Shown one piece after another: positions 43,559 through 51,707 of a stretch of 64,000 bases of DNA. The stretch spans positions 434,001 through 498,000 of the forward strand of contig NZ_PEND01000001.1 in the NCBI RefSeq assembly GCF_002844195.1, given 5' to 3'. The position numbers and the translations under genes are program-made. Below the pieces are notes generated by a model. It had not been told where the DNA came from. It saw only the letters and a list, made by a program, of their open reading frames with translations, and ran no database searches. Origin of the DNA: Halegenticoccus soli. GTDB lineage: Archaea > Halobacteriota > Halobacteria > Halobacteriales > Haloferacaceae. How positions within the stretch are numbered: position 1 is the first letter of the stretch; the number at the start of each line of letters is the position of its first letter.

Positions 43559-43771
43559 GTGGCCCGACGACTCGAATGTCACCGGTGCGGGTACATCTGG
43601 GAGTACAGCGGCACGTTCCAGAAGGCGACGTGCCCGAGCTGTTCGGCCAAGGTCCCGGTCGAACGGCAGTCGACGGAGGAGTCGCTCGAAGACATCGCGG
43701 CGGACTACGACCTCTCCGTCCGCGAACTCAAGGAGATACTGCGGCGGGTCCGTCCGCGGAAGGAATCGTGA
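43559..43771 (+). CDS. Small zinc-ribbon protein
   Basis: 70 residues. Two Cys pairs, CHRC and CPSC (about residues 7-10 and 25-28), form one zinc ribbon around GYIWEYSGTF; a helix rich in Glu and Arg ends the protein (SVRELKEILRRVRPRKE). It belongs to a family of small archaeal zinc ribbons without known function; RNA or DNA binding is possible. Start is GTG at 43559. Confidence 0.75.
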   Translation: MARRLECHRCGYIWEYSGTFQKATCPSCSAKVPVERQSTEESLEDIAADYDLSVRELKEILRRVRPRKES

Positions 43772-43956
43772 TCGTCGCTCCTGCGCGCGGACGCCGTCGT
43801 CTGCCGAACGCGACGCCGCCGTCCCCGATCGCTCCGTTCGCGCGGGTCGGGGGATCGAAGTGACGCGGGGCGGATTCCGGAAAGTCGTCCCGCCGACGTT
43901 CACGATCCGGGGGCGGTGTCCGCCTCCGGACTCTCCTCCCCCGAGAAATTTTCACT

Positions 43957-43968
43957 ACTTATTTAAGT
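43957..43968. promoter_or_regulatory. Palindrome before the manganese catalase gene
   Basis: ACTTATTTAAGT is a perfect 5-2-5 inverted repeat immediately upstream of the AT-rich promoter element at 43972-43980. It could be an operator for a redox or metal regulator; a chance AT palindrome is possible. Confidence 0.45.
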
Positions 43969-43971
43969 GAC

Positions 43972-43980
43972 TAAATTTAT
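43972..43980 (+). promoter_or_regulatory. TATA-like box of the manganese catalase gene
   Basis: TAAATTTAT lies about 37 bases before the ATG at 44014, leaving a short leader of about 10 bases. Confidence 0.55.
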
Positions 43981-44013
43981 TCGCGCGTCTAACGTCAACT
44001 TCTGACGGAACCC

Positions 44014-44859
44014 ATGTTCTACCACGAGAACAAGCTACAGTACGAGGTGCGGGTGGAGGAACCGGACCCGGTGTTCGCGAAGATGCTGCAGCAGGCGATC
44101 GGCGGGGTCGAGGGGGAGATTCGGGTCGCGATGCAGTACCTGTTTCAGGCGTGGTCGCTGCCGCCGGAGCACGAGAAGTACCGGCGGATGCTCCTGAACA
44201 CGGGCGCCGAGGAGCTCGGTCACATCGAGATGCTCGCGACGGCGGTCGCGAAGAACCTCGAAGGCGCGCCGCTGGAACTGAGAGAGGAGATGACGCAAGC
44301 GGTCGGCGCGGGGACGATGAACGGCGTCCAGCCCCGCCAGATTCTCTCGTCGGGGCTGCACGCGATGGCCGTCGACAGCGACGGCGTGCCGTTCAACGGG
44401 AACTACGTCGTGGCGAGCGGCAACCTCGCCGCCGACATGACGGCGAACGTGATGGCCGAGTCGACCGGCCGCCTGCTCGCGACGCGGCTCTGGGAGATGA
44501 CCGACGATCCCGGCATGAGGGACATGCTCTCGTACCTGATCGCGCGCGACACGATGCATCAGAACCAGTGGCTCAGGGTGCTCCAGGACCTCGGCGAGAC
44601 CGACGACCCCTTCGAGGCGTTCCCGATCCCGGACAGCTTCCCCGACGGAGAGGAGAATCAGGAGTTCAACTACGCGTTCATGACGACGGACGCGGACGGA
44701 CAGGCCGACTACGAGGCGCCGTGGACGCGGGGGACCTCGATGGACGGCGAGGGGCAGTTCTCGCACGTCCGACAGCGGGACCTCGACGGTGACGACCCCG
44801 ACGTCAGCGTGCCGGACCCGAGGACGCACGACGATCCGACGCCCAAGGGAGAGGACTGA
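44014..44859 (+). CDS. Manganese catalase
   Basis: 281 residues. A four-helix bundle with a dinuclear manganese site decomposes hydrogen peroxide. Ligands can be placed at Glu35 (VEGEIRVAMQY), Glu67 and His70 (AEELGHIEM), then a Glu in the NVMAESTGRL helix and His in DTMHQNQWL. The C-terminal 55 residues form the lid found in this family (YEAPWTRGTS). Start ATG 44014 after a strongly AT-rich promoter with a palindrome. Cytosolic defence against peroxide. Confidence 0.93.
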   Translation: MFYHENKLQYEVRVEEPDPVFAKMLQQAIGGVEGEIRVAMQYLFQAWSLPPEHEKYRRMLLNTGAEELGHIEMLATAVAKNLEGAPLELREEMTQAVGAGTMNGVQPRQILSSGLHAMAVDSDGVPFNGNYVVASGNLAADMTANVMAESTGRLLATRLWEMTDDPGMRDMLSYLIARDTMHQNQWLRVLQDLGETDDPFEAFPIPDSFPDGEENQEFNYAFMTTDADGQADYEAPWTRGTSMDGEGQFSHVRQRDLDGDDPDVSVPDPRTHDDPTPKGED

Positions 44860-44874
44860 GGCCGCTCAGCGGCT

Positions 44875-45051
44875 TCACCGCATCCCGGTTCCGGGGCCGA
44901 CGTCGTCCTCCCCGCCGAGCGACGCCGCACACCGGACGCAGACGCCGTGCTCGCGGTCGTAGTGGCGTTCGCAGACGAGCGTGCCGCACTGGTCGCAGGC
45001 GTGGGTGGCCTCGGCCGCCTCGCAGATCTGACAGACGCCGGTGACGCTCAT
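44875..45051 (-). CDS. Small zinc-finger protein
   Basis: 58 residues. It carries CQIC, CDQC, CERHY and CVRC, a cysteine and histidine spacing like a HIT- or B-box-type zinc finger binding two metal ions. No other domain is present. The ATG at 45051 is preferred to the frame from 45075. Protein interaction or ubiquitin-like work is possible but unproven. Confidence 0.72.
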   Translation of the reverse strand: MSVTGVCQICEAAEATHACDQCGTLVCERHYDREHGVCVRCAASLGGEDDVGPGTGMR

Positions 45052-45369
45052 ACCCGCGATTCGTCCCCCGCCCACTTGAGCGCTCGGCCCGTTTGTCCGG
45101 GTACTGTTCAGCTCAGAGGGTTGGAGTCGACAGCGAGACAGAGACCTCCTCGAACGCCCCCGCCGTCTCGACTTGGGCGACTCGTTGCGGTCCTCGGACT
45201 CCGTCTGCGGTTCTTCCCTCGTCGGCCGTCGTCGAGACGGCGGCCCCCTTCACTCCCACCCCGCGCCGGGTGTCCGGCCTGCAATCGCCTATCTGAACAC
45301 TGCCGGTTGTCCGGGCGTTCGGTGCGCCCGGACAGGCATCCGCCGCCCCCGGACGGGACGCTTACGTCC
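45052..45369. other. Intergenic stretch with a possible decayed coding tail
   Basis: 318 bases between the zinc-finger and DnaJ genes. On the minus strand an 82-codon frame without a stop runs from 45361 to its TGA at 45113, with no convincing start. Its end reads VAQVETAGAFEEVSVSLSTP, with protein-like composition. It could be the remnant of a lost gene, perhaps a transposase tail, but no motif supports that. Confidence 0.4.
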
Positions 45370-45849
45370 GTGCGTCTCCAAGGCGTCCGCGTGGATCGCG
45401 ATCGACTCGTGCTCGGACTCGCGGCGGTGTTCGCCGGCCTCACCGTCCTACTCGTCGTGCTCGCGTTCGTCTATCAGCCGTTCCTGCTCGTCGTCGCCGC
45501 CGCCTTCGGCGCGACCACCTACTTCATGTGGTATCAGGCCACCGGCAGACTGGAAGCCAGCACGCGCCGCCGCGTCCGCCGGACCCGCGCACGTCGGTCG
45601 GACGCTCACCGGAACGCGGCCGGCGCCGGGACTCGGGGGAACGACCGCCGGGCGCGAACCGCGCGGTCGAGGCGGACGCCGACTCCCGCGGAGGCGTACC
45701 GCACGCTGGGTCTCGATCCCGGCGCGAGCCCGCAGGAGATAAAACGCGCCTACCGGACGAAGGTGAAGGAGGCCCACCCCGACACGAAATCGGGGAGCGA
45801 AGAGGCGTTCAAGCGGGTCAACCGGGCGTACGAAACCCTGGTCGAGTGA
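45370..45849 (+). CDS. Membrane-anchored DnaJ-domain protein
   Basis: 159 residues. Two membrane helices at the N-terminus (about residues 14-55) put a basic linker (about 65-100, rich in Arg) and a C-terminal J domain (about 104-159) in the cytosol. The J domain has AYRTLGLDPGASPQEIKRAYRTK and HPDTKSG: the invariant HPD tripeptide is intact. It should stimulate DnaK ATPase at the membrane. Start GTG at 45370 is assumed; GTG at 45391 would shorten the N-terminus by seven residues. Confidence 0.85.
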   Translation: MRLQGVRVDRDRLVLGLAAVFAGLTVLLVVLAFVYQPFLLVVAAAFGATTYFMWYQATGRLEASTRRRVRRTRARRSDAHRNAAGAGTRGNDRRARTARSRRTPTPAEAYRTLGLDPGASPQEIKRAYRTKVKEAHPDTKSGSEEAFKRVNRAYETLVE

Positions 45850-46021
45850 CGCGGCGGGGGCGGTGGCGCGTTCGGGGATCAGTCCCCGCCGCCCGCGTTC
45901 GTCGCGGTTTCCGTCCCGTTCCCGCCGGGTCGATCACCGTCGACCGCCCCGAATCTCGGAGAACCTGATAAATACCGCTCCCGAGACCTCCCGTGTCATG
46001 AGAATACACATCACGAAAAGC

Positions 46022-46028
46022 GTTATAC
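46022..46028 (+). promoter_or_regulatory. TATA-like box of the GTPBP1-type gene
   Basis: CGTTATACG lies 27 bases before the ATG at 46052, supporting that start over the frame that opens at 45863. Confidence 0.6.
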
Positions 46029-46051
46029 GAAACGGCTCCCTACCCGCGCCC

Positions 46052-47662
46052 ATGAGCGCGGATCGGGCCATCCTGGAGGAGGCCCTAGAGCGCGGCGAAG
46101 AGGAGGGCGGGCCGATCGAATTCAAAGAGCGACTTTCTCGCGGCGTTCACCTCGCGGACGGACGCATGGAGAGTCTCGCGGCGCAGCTCCGCCACCGGGT
46201 GCTGTCCGGGAACGGCGAGGCGACCTACGTCGTCGGCGTGACGGACGACGGCGGAATCGCCGGCATCTCGCCGTCGGCGTTCTCCGAGTCGATGGACGTC
46301 CTCTCGCTGCTCGCGGAGGAGGCGGGCGCGCACATCGAGAACGTGGAGACCTGGGGGGTCGGCGACGGACCGGACCGCGGGCTCGTCGGCGTCGCCACCG
46401 TCCGCGAGGGTTCGATGCTCGAAACCGACGACGAGCACATCGTCGTCGGCACCGCCGGTCACGTCGACCACGGCAAGAGCACGCTCGTCGGCTCGCTCGT
46501 CACCGGACGGGCCGACGACGGCGACGGCGGCACGCGGAGCTTCCTCGACGTACAGCCCCACGAGGTCGAGCGGGGGCTCTCCGCCGATCTCTCCTACGCC
46601 GTCTACGGCTTCGGCGACGACGGTCCGGTTCACACGATGAACCCGCACCGCAAGGCGGACCGCGCCAGGGTCGTCGAGGAGGCCGACCGCCTCGTCTCCT
46701 TCGTCGACACCGTCGGCCACGAGCCGTGGCTGCGGACGACCATCCGCGGGCTCGTCGGTCAGAAGCTCGACTACGGCCTGCTCACGGTCGCCGCGGACGA
46801 CGGCCCGACGAAGACCACCCGCGAGCACCTCGGCATCCTGCTTGCGACCGAGCTGCCGACCATCGTCGCCATCACCAAGGTCGACGTCGTCTCCGAGGAG
46901 CGGATCGTCGAGGTCGAACGGGAGGTCGAGCGCCTGCTGCGCGACGTGCGGAAGACGCCGCTGCGCATCGAACGCCACGGCGTCGACGCGGCGGTCGAGG
47001 AGATCGGCGACGCGGTCGTCCCCATCCTCCGGACCAGCGCGGTCTCGATGGAGGGGCTCGATACCCTCGACCAGCTGTTCGAGCGGCTGCCGAAGACGAA
47101 CGGCGGCGGCGGCGACTTCCGGATGTACATCGACCGCACCTACAGCGTCACCGGCGTCGGCGCGGTCGCCTCCGGGACGGTGATGTCCGGGAGCGTCGAG
47201 GCCGGCGACGAACTCCTGCTCGGCCCGATGCCCGACGGCCGGTTCCGCGAGGTCGAGGTCCGGTCCATCGAGATGCACTACCACCGGGTCGACCGGGCCA
47301 AGGCCGGCCGCATCGTCGGCATCGCCCTGAAGGGCGTCAAGGAGCCCGAGATCGAACGCGGGATGGTGCTCGCGCCCCGCGAGTCGGACCTGCGCCCCGT
47401 CCGCTCGTTCGAGGCGGACGTGATGGTGCTCAACCACCCGACCCGGATCGGCTCGGGCTACGAACCCGTCATCCACCTCGAAACCGTCAGCGAGGCGGCC
47501 GTCTTCCACCCCGAGGGCGGACAGCTCCTCCCCGGCGACACCGGACGCGCCCGCGTCGAGTTCAAGTTCCGCCCCTACCTCGTCGAGGAGGGCCAGCGGT
47601 TCGTCTTCCGCGAGGGCCAGAGCAAGGGCGTCGGGACCGTGACGAAGGTGTACCGGGAGTAG
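46052..47662 (+). CDS. GTPBP1-type translational GTPase
   Basis: 536 residues. An N-terminal domain of about 125 residues precedes the G domain, where GTAGHVDHGKSTL (G1), DTVGHE (G3) and ITKVD (G4) are all present; two beta-barrel domains follow (TGVGAVASGTVMSG and the C-terminal GRARVEFKFRPYL). It belongs to the EF-Tu/GTPBP1 family of archaeal elongation-factor-like GTPases, linked in eukaryotes to mRNA surveillance and ribosome rescue. The function in archaea is not established. Its own TATA element gives a leaderless message. Confidence 0.92.
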   Translation: MSADRAILEEALERGEEEGGPIEFKERLSRGVHLADGRMESLAAQLRHRVLSGNGEATYVVGVTDDGGIAGISPSAFSESMDVLSLLAEEAGAHIENVETWGVGDGPDRGLVGVATVREGSMLETDDEHIVVGTAGHVDHGKSTLVGSLVTGRADDGDGGTRSFLDVQPHEVERGLSADLSYAVYGFGDDGPVHTMNPHRKADRARVVEEADRLVSFVDTVGHEPWLRTTIRGLVGQKLDYGLLTVAADDGPTKTTREHLGILLATELPTIVAITKVDVVSEERIVEVEREVERLLRDVRKTPLRIERHGVDAAVEEIGDAVVPILRTSAVSMEGLDTLDQLFERLPKTNGGGGDFRMYIDRTYSVTGVGAVASGTVMSGSVEAGDELLLGPMPDGRFREVEVRSIEMHYHRVDRAKAGRIVGIALKGVKEPEIERGMVLAPRESDLRPVRSFEADVMVLNHPTRIGSGYEPVIHLETVSEAAVFHPEGGQLLPGDTGRARVEFKFRPYLVEEGQRFVFREGQSKGVGTVTKVYRE

Positions 47663-47723
47663 CGAAGCGACGCAGGGGGTGCAACCCTCCCTACCGCCGC
47701 GCTCGCGCTCGTTTTCCCGCGCT

Positions 47724-48218
47724 CTACCCACCGGCGGCGGCGTACCCGCCGTCGGCGCGGTCCGCCAGCCCGAGGAGCACCGACCACTCCAGCACGCGCC
47801 CGATCCGGTCGTGCCAGATCTCCTCCCAGCTGGAGGGGTTCTTGTAGTGCTCCCACGTCGGCACGCGATCGCGGAACGTCTCGTACACCTCGTCGACCGA
47901 GCGCGGGCCGTCCGCCTCGGCGAGCGCCGAGAGCGCCTCGTCGGCGCCGAACACCCGGCGTCGGAACGCCCCGCGCAGGTGCTCCGGCGTCGGGTCGGTC
48001 CGGGTCCGCCTGAACCCCGACGGCGTTCGCTCGGCCAGGTCGAGCGCCCGGAGGAACGTGAGCCACGTCCGGGCGACGTCGGGGCTCGTGAGGTCGAGCC
48101 GCCGCAGCAACCGCGCCGTGCAGTCGTCCTCCGACCCCGGCACGAGCGGGATCGCGCGCCGCGCTTCCGCGACGACCTCGACCGAGGCGGGGGGTTCGGG
48201 GACGAGCTTGAACCGCAT
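47724..48218 (-). CDS. Conserved haloarchaeal protein of unknown function
   Basis: 164 residues, soluble, mostly helical by composition (ARTWLTFLRALDLAERTPSG, SWEEIWHDRIGRVLEWSVLLGLAD), like a small winged-helix protein. No cysteine cluster or catalytic motif. Its start at 48218 is six bases after the mch stop, so it is co-transcribed with mch and may be coupled to it in function. Confidence 0.7.
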   Translation of the reverse strand: MRFKLVPEPPASVEVVAEARRAIPLVPGSEDDCTARLLRRLDLTSPDVARTWLTFLRALDLAERTPSGFRRTRTDPTPEHLRGAFRRRVFGADEALSALAEADGPRSVDEVYETFRDRVPTWEHYKNPSSWEEIWHDRIGRVLEWSVLLGLADRADGGYAAAGG

Positions 48219-48224
48219 CCAGCC

Positions 48225-49160
48225 TCACCGCAGGCCGAACGAGTCGGCCAGCAGCTCCTCGTTCGTCTCGCCGAGGACGTGCGTCGGGCCGTTCGCCACG
48301 TCGATCGTGACCTGGGCGGGGGCGAACACCGACTCGGGGAGGTCGTAGAAGTCCCAGCCGACGCTCTCGAAGATCTCCTCGAACGGCGTGCCGTACTCGT
48401 CGGTCGCGGTCGAGGGGACCTCGTCGAAGCGGTCGAACTCCTCCGCGACGTGGAGATACACCTGCCCGCCGTAGGCGAGCGCGTCGTTCGTCCGCCCCAT
48501 CGCCACGCCCTCGTCGTAGCTGACGGGCGCGACGGGGGCGCTCCCCGAGACGGAGCGCACGTCCAGCGGGTCGTACCCGAGTTCGAAGAGCCGGAAGACG
48601 GCGAGCTCTGCCGCGCGCGCGGCGATCGAGACGCTGCCGGCGACGCTTCCGGTCGCGTAGGTCGGCAGGAACACCGCCGTCTCCTCGACGCCCGCGAGCT
48701 CTGCGACGTGCGCCGCCACCTCGTCGGTCGGGTGGTCGATGCTCTCGACGGCGAGGACCGTGAGGTCGAACTCGTCGTAGTAGCCGACGCGCTCGAACTC
48801 CGACTCCTCGCCGACGAGCGCGCGGGCGGGGCCGCTGCCGAGGCCGTCGAAGTCGCCGAACTCCAGCTCCCAGCCGGCCTTCTGCGAGCAGAGCAGCGCG
48901 ACGTCGGGGTGGTCGGTCGCGAGTTCGACGTGCGGCATCGGCGCGCCCGCCACCTCGTCCATGCGGGTCTGAATCGTCGCCAGCCCGGCCGTCTGAATCT
49001 CCGCGAGCAGCAGCCCGGCCTCGATGCCGCCGTCGGCGTCGATCCCGAAGTCGAGCTCCGTCGCCCCCGAGTCGAGTTCGCGGGACTCGATCCCGAGTTC
49101 GTCGGCGAAGTCGAGCGCCTCGTCGACGAGTTCGATCGCCATCCGGTTGATGCTGTCCAT
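48225..49160 (-). CDS. mch: Methenyltetrahydromethanopterin (or -folate) cyclohydrolase
   Basis: 311 residues, one-carbon metabolism enzyme opening methenyl-pterin to formyl-pterin. The family is recognisable by MDSINRMAIELVDEAL, the conserved middle LPTYATGSVAGSVSIAARAAELA, the SGSAPVAPVSYDEGVAMGRTNDAL block and the C-terminal VFAPAQVTIDV. In haloarchaea the carrier is probably tetrahydrofolate. The ATG at 49160 is preferred, since the longer frame starts in Arg-rich noise. Confidence 0.93.
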   Translation of the reverse strand: MDSINRMAIELVDEALDFADELGIESRELDSGATELDFGIDADGGIEAGLLLAEIQTAGLATIQTRMDEVAGAPMPHVELATDHPDVALLCSQKAGWELEFGDFDGLGSGPARALVGEESEFERVGYYDEFDLTVLAVESIDHPTDEVAAHVAELAGVEETAVFLPTYATGSVAGSVSIAARAAELAVFRLFELGYDPLDVRSVSGSAPVAPVSYDEGVAMGRTNDALAYGGQVYLHVAEEFDRFDEVPSTATDEYGTPFEEIFESVGWDFYDLPESVFAPAQVTIDVANGPTHVLGETNEELLADSFGLR

Positions 49161-49378
49161 GCCGGGGGTTGTTCGCGTCCGCCTAAAGGGTTTGTCAGTC
49201 CCCCTCCGAGTACTGGTTACATGAGCCCGATTCGGTCGAGTGAGCTGTCGAGACGGGCTTGAAAGTCCCACCCGCGGCGGTGGCTGGTTCGCCCGCAACC
49301 GTTGTCCGAACACCGCCTCCTCCCCCGGCGGTCGGCCGCCGAACCTATCGGCGCGCGCGGCGTACGGGGGTCCGGACG

Positions 49379-49633
49379 ATGCTCGAACTGTACCAGGCGG
49401 AAGGCTGTCCCTACTCGGAGACGGTGCGCGAGAAGCTGACCGAACTCGGCGTCTCCTACGTCGTCCACAACCCGCGGACGCACGACGGCGACGTGCTGAA
49501 CGAGCAGACCCACGGGGAGCTGACGGCGCTCGGCGGAGCGGACCAGATCCCGTTCCTCGTCGACCACCGCCGCGGCGAGGCGATGTACGAGAGCGACGAC
49601 ATCGTCGAGTACCTGGAGGACCACTACGCCTGA
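49379..49633 (+). CDS. Glutaredoxin / GST N-terminal-like thioredoxin-fold protein
   Basis: 84 residues, one thioredoxin fold. The redox motif is CPYS (about residues 10-13), a single cysteine as in monothiol glutaredoxins and GST N-terminal domains. The conserved cis-Pro is in DQIPFLVD and the second substrate site in YESDDIVEYLE. Without a C-terminal GST domain it probably acts as a small glutaredoxin-like reductase. ATG at 49379. Confidence 0.87.
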   Translation: MLELYQAEGCPYSETVREKLTELGVSYVVHNPRTHDGDVLNEQTHGELTALGGADQIPFLVDHRRGEAMYESDDIVEYLEDHYA

Positions 49634-49741
49634 CCCGACGGTCACAGCGCCCGAGGCGACGACAACTACTTCCGGCGTGACGGCGTCACCGGGCCCGACG
49701 CGGCGGCGGTCCCGTCCGAGGCCGCCGCCACCGCCGCGGAT

Positions 49742-49954
49742 CTAGCTCCCGCTCACCTCGTAGCCGGCGTTGCGGACCGCGTCGTGGAGGTCCCCCGTCG
49801 GTGCCTCGTCGGCGTCGTGGTCGACGACGACCGTGCCGGTCGAGCGGTCCGTCCGCACCTCGTCGACGCCCTCGATCCCGAGGAGCTCGTTTTCGACGAG
49901 CCGCGCCGCGTTCTCCGACTCCATGCCGCTCACGCGCAGTCGCGTCCGGTGCAT
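49742..49954 (-). CDS. HMA-fold protein without the metal-binding cysteines (second of pair)
   Basis: 70 residues, one ferredoxin-like heavy-metal-associated fold: MHRTRLRVSGMESENAARLV, then VDEVRTDRSTGTVVVDHD and DAVRNAGYEVSG. The usual GMxCxxC site reads GMESENA, so the two metal-binding cysteines are lost. ATG at 49954; a TTG at 49984 would lengthen it by ten residues. It lies 42 bases after its paralogue, in the same direction. Confidence 0.78.
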   Translation of the reverse strand: MHRTRLRVSGMESENAARLVENELLGIEGVDEVRTDRSTGTVVVDHDADEAPTGDLHDAVRNAGYEVSGS

Positions 49955-49996
49955 GCCCGACGGTTCGGCCGCCACGCCGTTCAAAGCGACGGCCGC

Positions 49997-50209
49997 TCAC
50001 TCGACCTCGTACCCGGCGTCCCGCACCGTGGACTTGATCGCCTCCGCCGAGAGCAACTCCTCGCCGTATCGCACCTCGACGTCGCCGCTTTCCGGGTCGA
50101 CGGTCGCCGACTGGACCCCTCTTCGTTCCCGCAGTTCCCGCTCGATCGTCCGCGCGTCGTCCTCGGACGCCACGCCCTCGACCGTGAAGTTCGTTCGGCT
50201 GTCCGCCAT
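49997..50209 (-). CDS. HMA-fold protein without the metal-binding cysteines (first of pair)
   Basis: 70 residues with the same fold as the next gene: TNFTVEGVASEDDARTIEREL, VQSATVDPESGDVEVRYG, STVRDAGYEVE. The metal loop reads GVASEDDA in place of GMTCxxC, again with no cysteine. It should fold normally but not bind soft metals by the usual pair. It follows the thiamine-binding gene by 60 bases. Confidence 0.78.
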   Translation of the reverse strand: MADSRTNFTVEGVASEDDARTIERELRERRGVQSATVDPESGDVEVRYGEELLSAEAIKSTVRDAGYEVE

Positions 50210-50269
50210 AGTCGGCGTTCGTCCGCCGGGGAGTTCAGTGCTGTGCCGGCATTCACAAGGGCGCGGGCG

Positions 50270-50581
50270 CTACCGCTCCTTCCTCGCCTCCCGGCCCAGC
50301 TCCCGCTCGACGGCTTCGACCTTCTCGCGCGCGCTCTCGGTCGACGTCCGCTTGTCGTCGATCTTGAGGAACGTGCTCACCCGGTCGGCGTCGACGGCGT
50401 TGTGCGCGGCCGCGACCGCCTCCAGGAGCGTGTCGACGTCGTCGGCCTCGATGACCGTCCCCATCGGGTTCGTCTCGTAGCCGACGTCGAAGTCGTCCAG
50501 GGCCGCGACGGCCTTCGCGACCTCGCCGGACATGCTGCCCTCGGTGACCGGTGCGACGCTCAGGAGCGCGATCACTGTCAT
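50270..50581 (-). CDS. MTH1187-family thiamine-binding protein
   Basis: 103 residues. The MTH1187/YkoF fold is visible: MTVIALLSVAPVTEGSMSGEVAKAV, ETNPMGTVIEADDVDTLLEAV and VSTFLKIDDKR. Members bind thiamine or a hydroxymethylpyrimidine-like ligand. No thiamine gene is adjacent. It is the first of a same-strand trio with the cysteine-less HMA-fold proteins. Confidence 0.88.
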   Translation of the reverse strand: MTVIALLSVAPVTEGSMSGEVAKAVAALDDFDVGYETNPMGTVIEADDVDTLLEAVAAAHNAVDADRVSTFLKIDDKRTSTESAREKVEAVERELGREARKER

Positions 50582-50709
50582 ACGTCGACTCTCGACCGCC
50601 AGCGGCCTAAGTCTGCGGGGCGCGCCGAGGGCCGCGGCCCGTGAACCGGACGGAACTGATCAGTCTCTCGTCAGCGACCGTTATGCTCTCGGCGCGCGTC
50701 TAGACGCGA

Positions 50710-50961
50710 ATGGCCACGCCTCAGACGCTCACTACCCGATCGGCCCGACGAACCGCCACGACCAGCGACCGCACTTCGGCGGGGGCGATCCCGCGCGGCG
50801 TTTCGGTCGCGAACCAGCGCCTCGTGGACGAATTCGGCGAGGCGTACCTCGTCTGGCGCTGCCTCGGCTGCGGCGAGACGGGCGACCTCGAGGCGTTCCC
50901 GGCCGCGTGTCCGAACTGCGGCGCGAGTCGCGAGGACCTCTACTACTGGACCGAGGACTGA
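50710..50961 (+). CDS. Small rubredoxin-like protein (DUF7130-like)
   Basis: 83 residues. After a Ser/Thr-rich basic N-terminus (about 25 residues), the sequence has WRCLGCGETGDLEAFPAACPNCG, a two-pair CxxC rubredoxin-like knuckle that likely binds one iron or zinc. A C-terminal YYWTED is conserved in relatives I remember. TATA-like CGTTATGC lies about 28 bases before the ATG. Electron transfer or structural role; not assigned. Confidence 0.78.
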   Translation: MATPQTLTTRSARRTATTSDRTSAGAIPRGVSVANQRLVDEFGEAYLVWRCLGCGETGDLEAFPAACPNCGASREDLYYWTED

Positions 50962-51047
50962 GTCTCGCACGTCGACGAGGACCGCGTCTCGGAAGCCGGG
51001 GCGGACCGAACGCCGGTCTTTTGTCCTTCGTCCGCCGAACGCAACGC

Positions 51048-51359
51048 ATGTACCTCTCTCACCCCGTCCGCCGGATCAGAGACGACCCGACGCCCGGCGA
51101 GTCGGTGGCGCTCGTCGTCGAGGCTTCCGAGTCCGCCGGCGCGGAGACGATCGAGGAGGCGGTGTCGGATCTCGGGGGCAGCGTCGACCGCGACCTGGGG
51201 TTCGACGCGGTGCTGGTGACGGTCCCCGAGACGGCGGTCGCGGCGCTCGCGGAGCGCGCCGACGCGGACAGAATCGAGACGGCGAACACCATCTCGCTCG
51301 GGCTGGATCCCGAGGTCGAGGGCGGAACCGACTCCGGGGCCGGGCGCGAGGAGCGCTGA
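51048..51359 (+). CDS. Small conserved haloarchaeal protein
   Basis: 103 residues. Alternating hydrophobic pattern (SVALVVEASESAGAETIEEAV, FDAVLVTVPETAVAALAERA, RIETANTISLG) suggests an alpha/beta ferredoxin-like fold. No catalytic residues, no Cys. Acidic C-terminal tail. ATG at 51048 has a T-rich element about 28 bases upstream (GGTCTTTTGTCC). Unknown function. Confidence 0.65.
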   Translation: MYLSHPVRRIRDDPTPGESVALVVEASESAGAETIEEAVSDLGGSVDRDLGFDAVLVTVPETAVAALAERADADRIETANTISLGLDPEVEGGTDSGAGREER

Positions 51360-51447
51360 TCGCCCCGGCTCGCGCGCGAAGAAACAATCGGCCGATTCCC
51401 GATCCAAATCCACTCGTCTGCCCGCTCGCCGCCGTCGCCGACCTCGG

Positions 51448-51660
51448 CTACAGCGCGTCGGACGCTGGCGACGTCCTGTCGCGCACCGCGTCGGTGTAGT
51501 ACACCCGCTCTCGGGGGACGTTTCGGGTTATCGCGTCGCCGTCGTCGGTTTCGCCGATCGGGAAGGACCACACCTCCCGGGCGTCGTTGTAGCGGAGCTC
51601 GCCGTCCTCGACCTCGCGTTCGACGACACCGTCCGGCGATTCGAAAACGATCGTTGCCAT
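51448..51660 (-). CDS. Small haloarchaeal protein of unknown function
   Basis: 70 residues, beta-rich (TIVFESPDGVVEREVEDGELRY, EVWSFPIGE), ending RVYYTDAVRDRTSPASDAL. No known motif. ATG at 51660 is the natural start. It sits between the small gene at 51048 (convergent) and the DUF2270 gene (same strand). Confidence 0.65.
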   Translation of the reverse strand: MATIVFESPDGVVEREVEDGELRYNDAREVWSFPIGETDDGDAITRNVPRERVYYTDAVRDRTSPASDAL

Positions 51661-51707
51661 GGACGGAGGTACGACGCGCCGTCACTTAGCGGTCGCGCGG
51701 CCGTCGG

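Noticed and set aside
45093-45296. 67-codon plus-strand frame between the zinc-finger and DnaJ genes
   Set aside because: No promoter at -27 and composition is noise; the opposite frame is more protein-like, though still weak.
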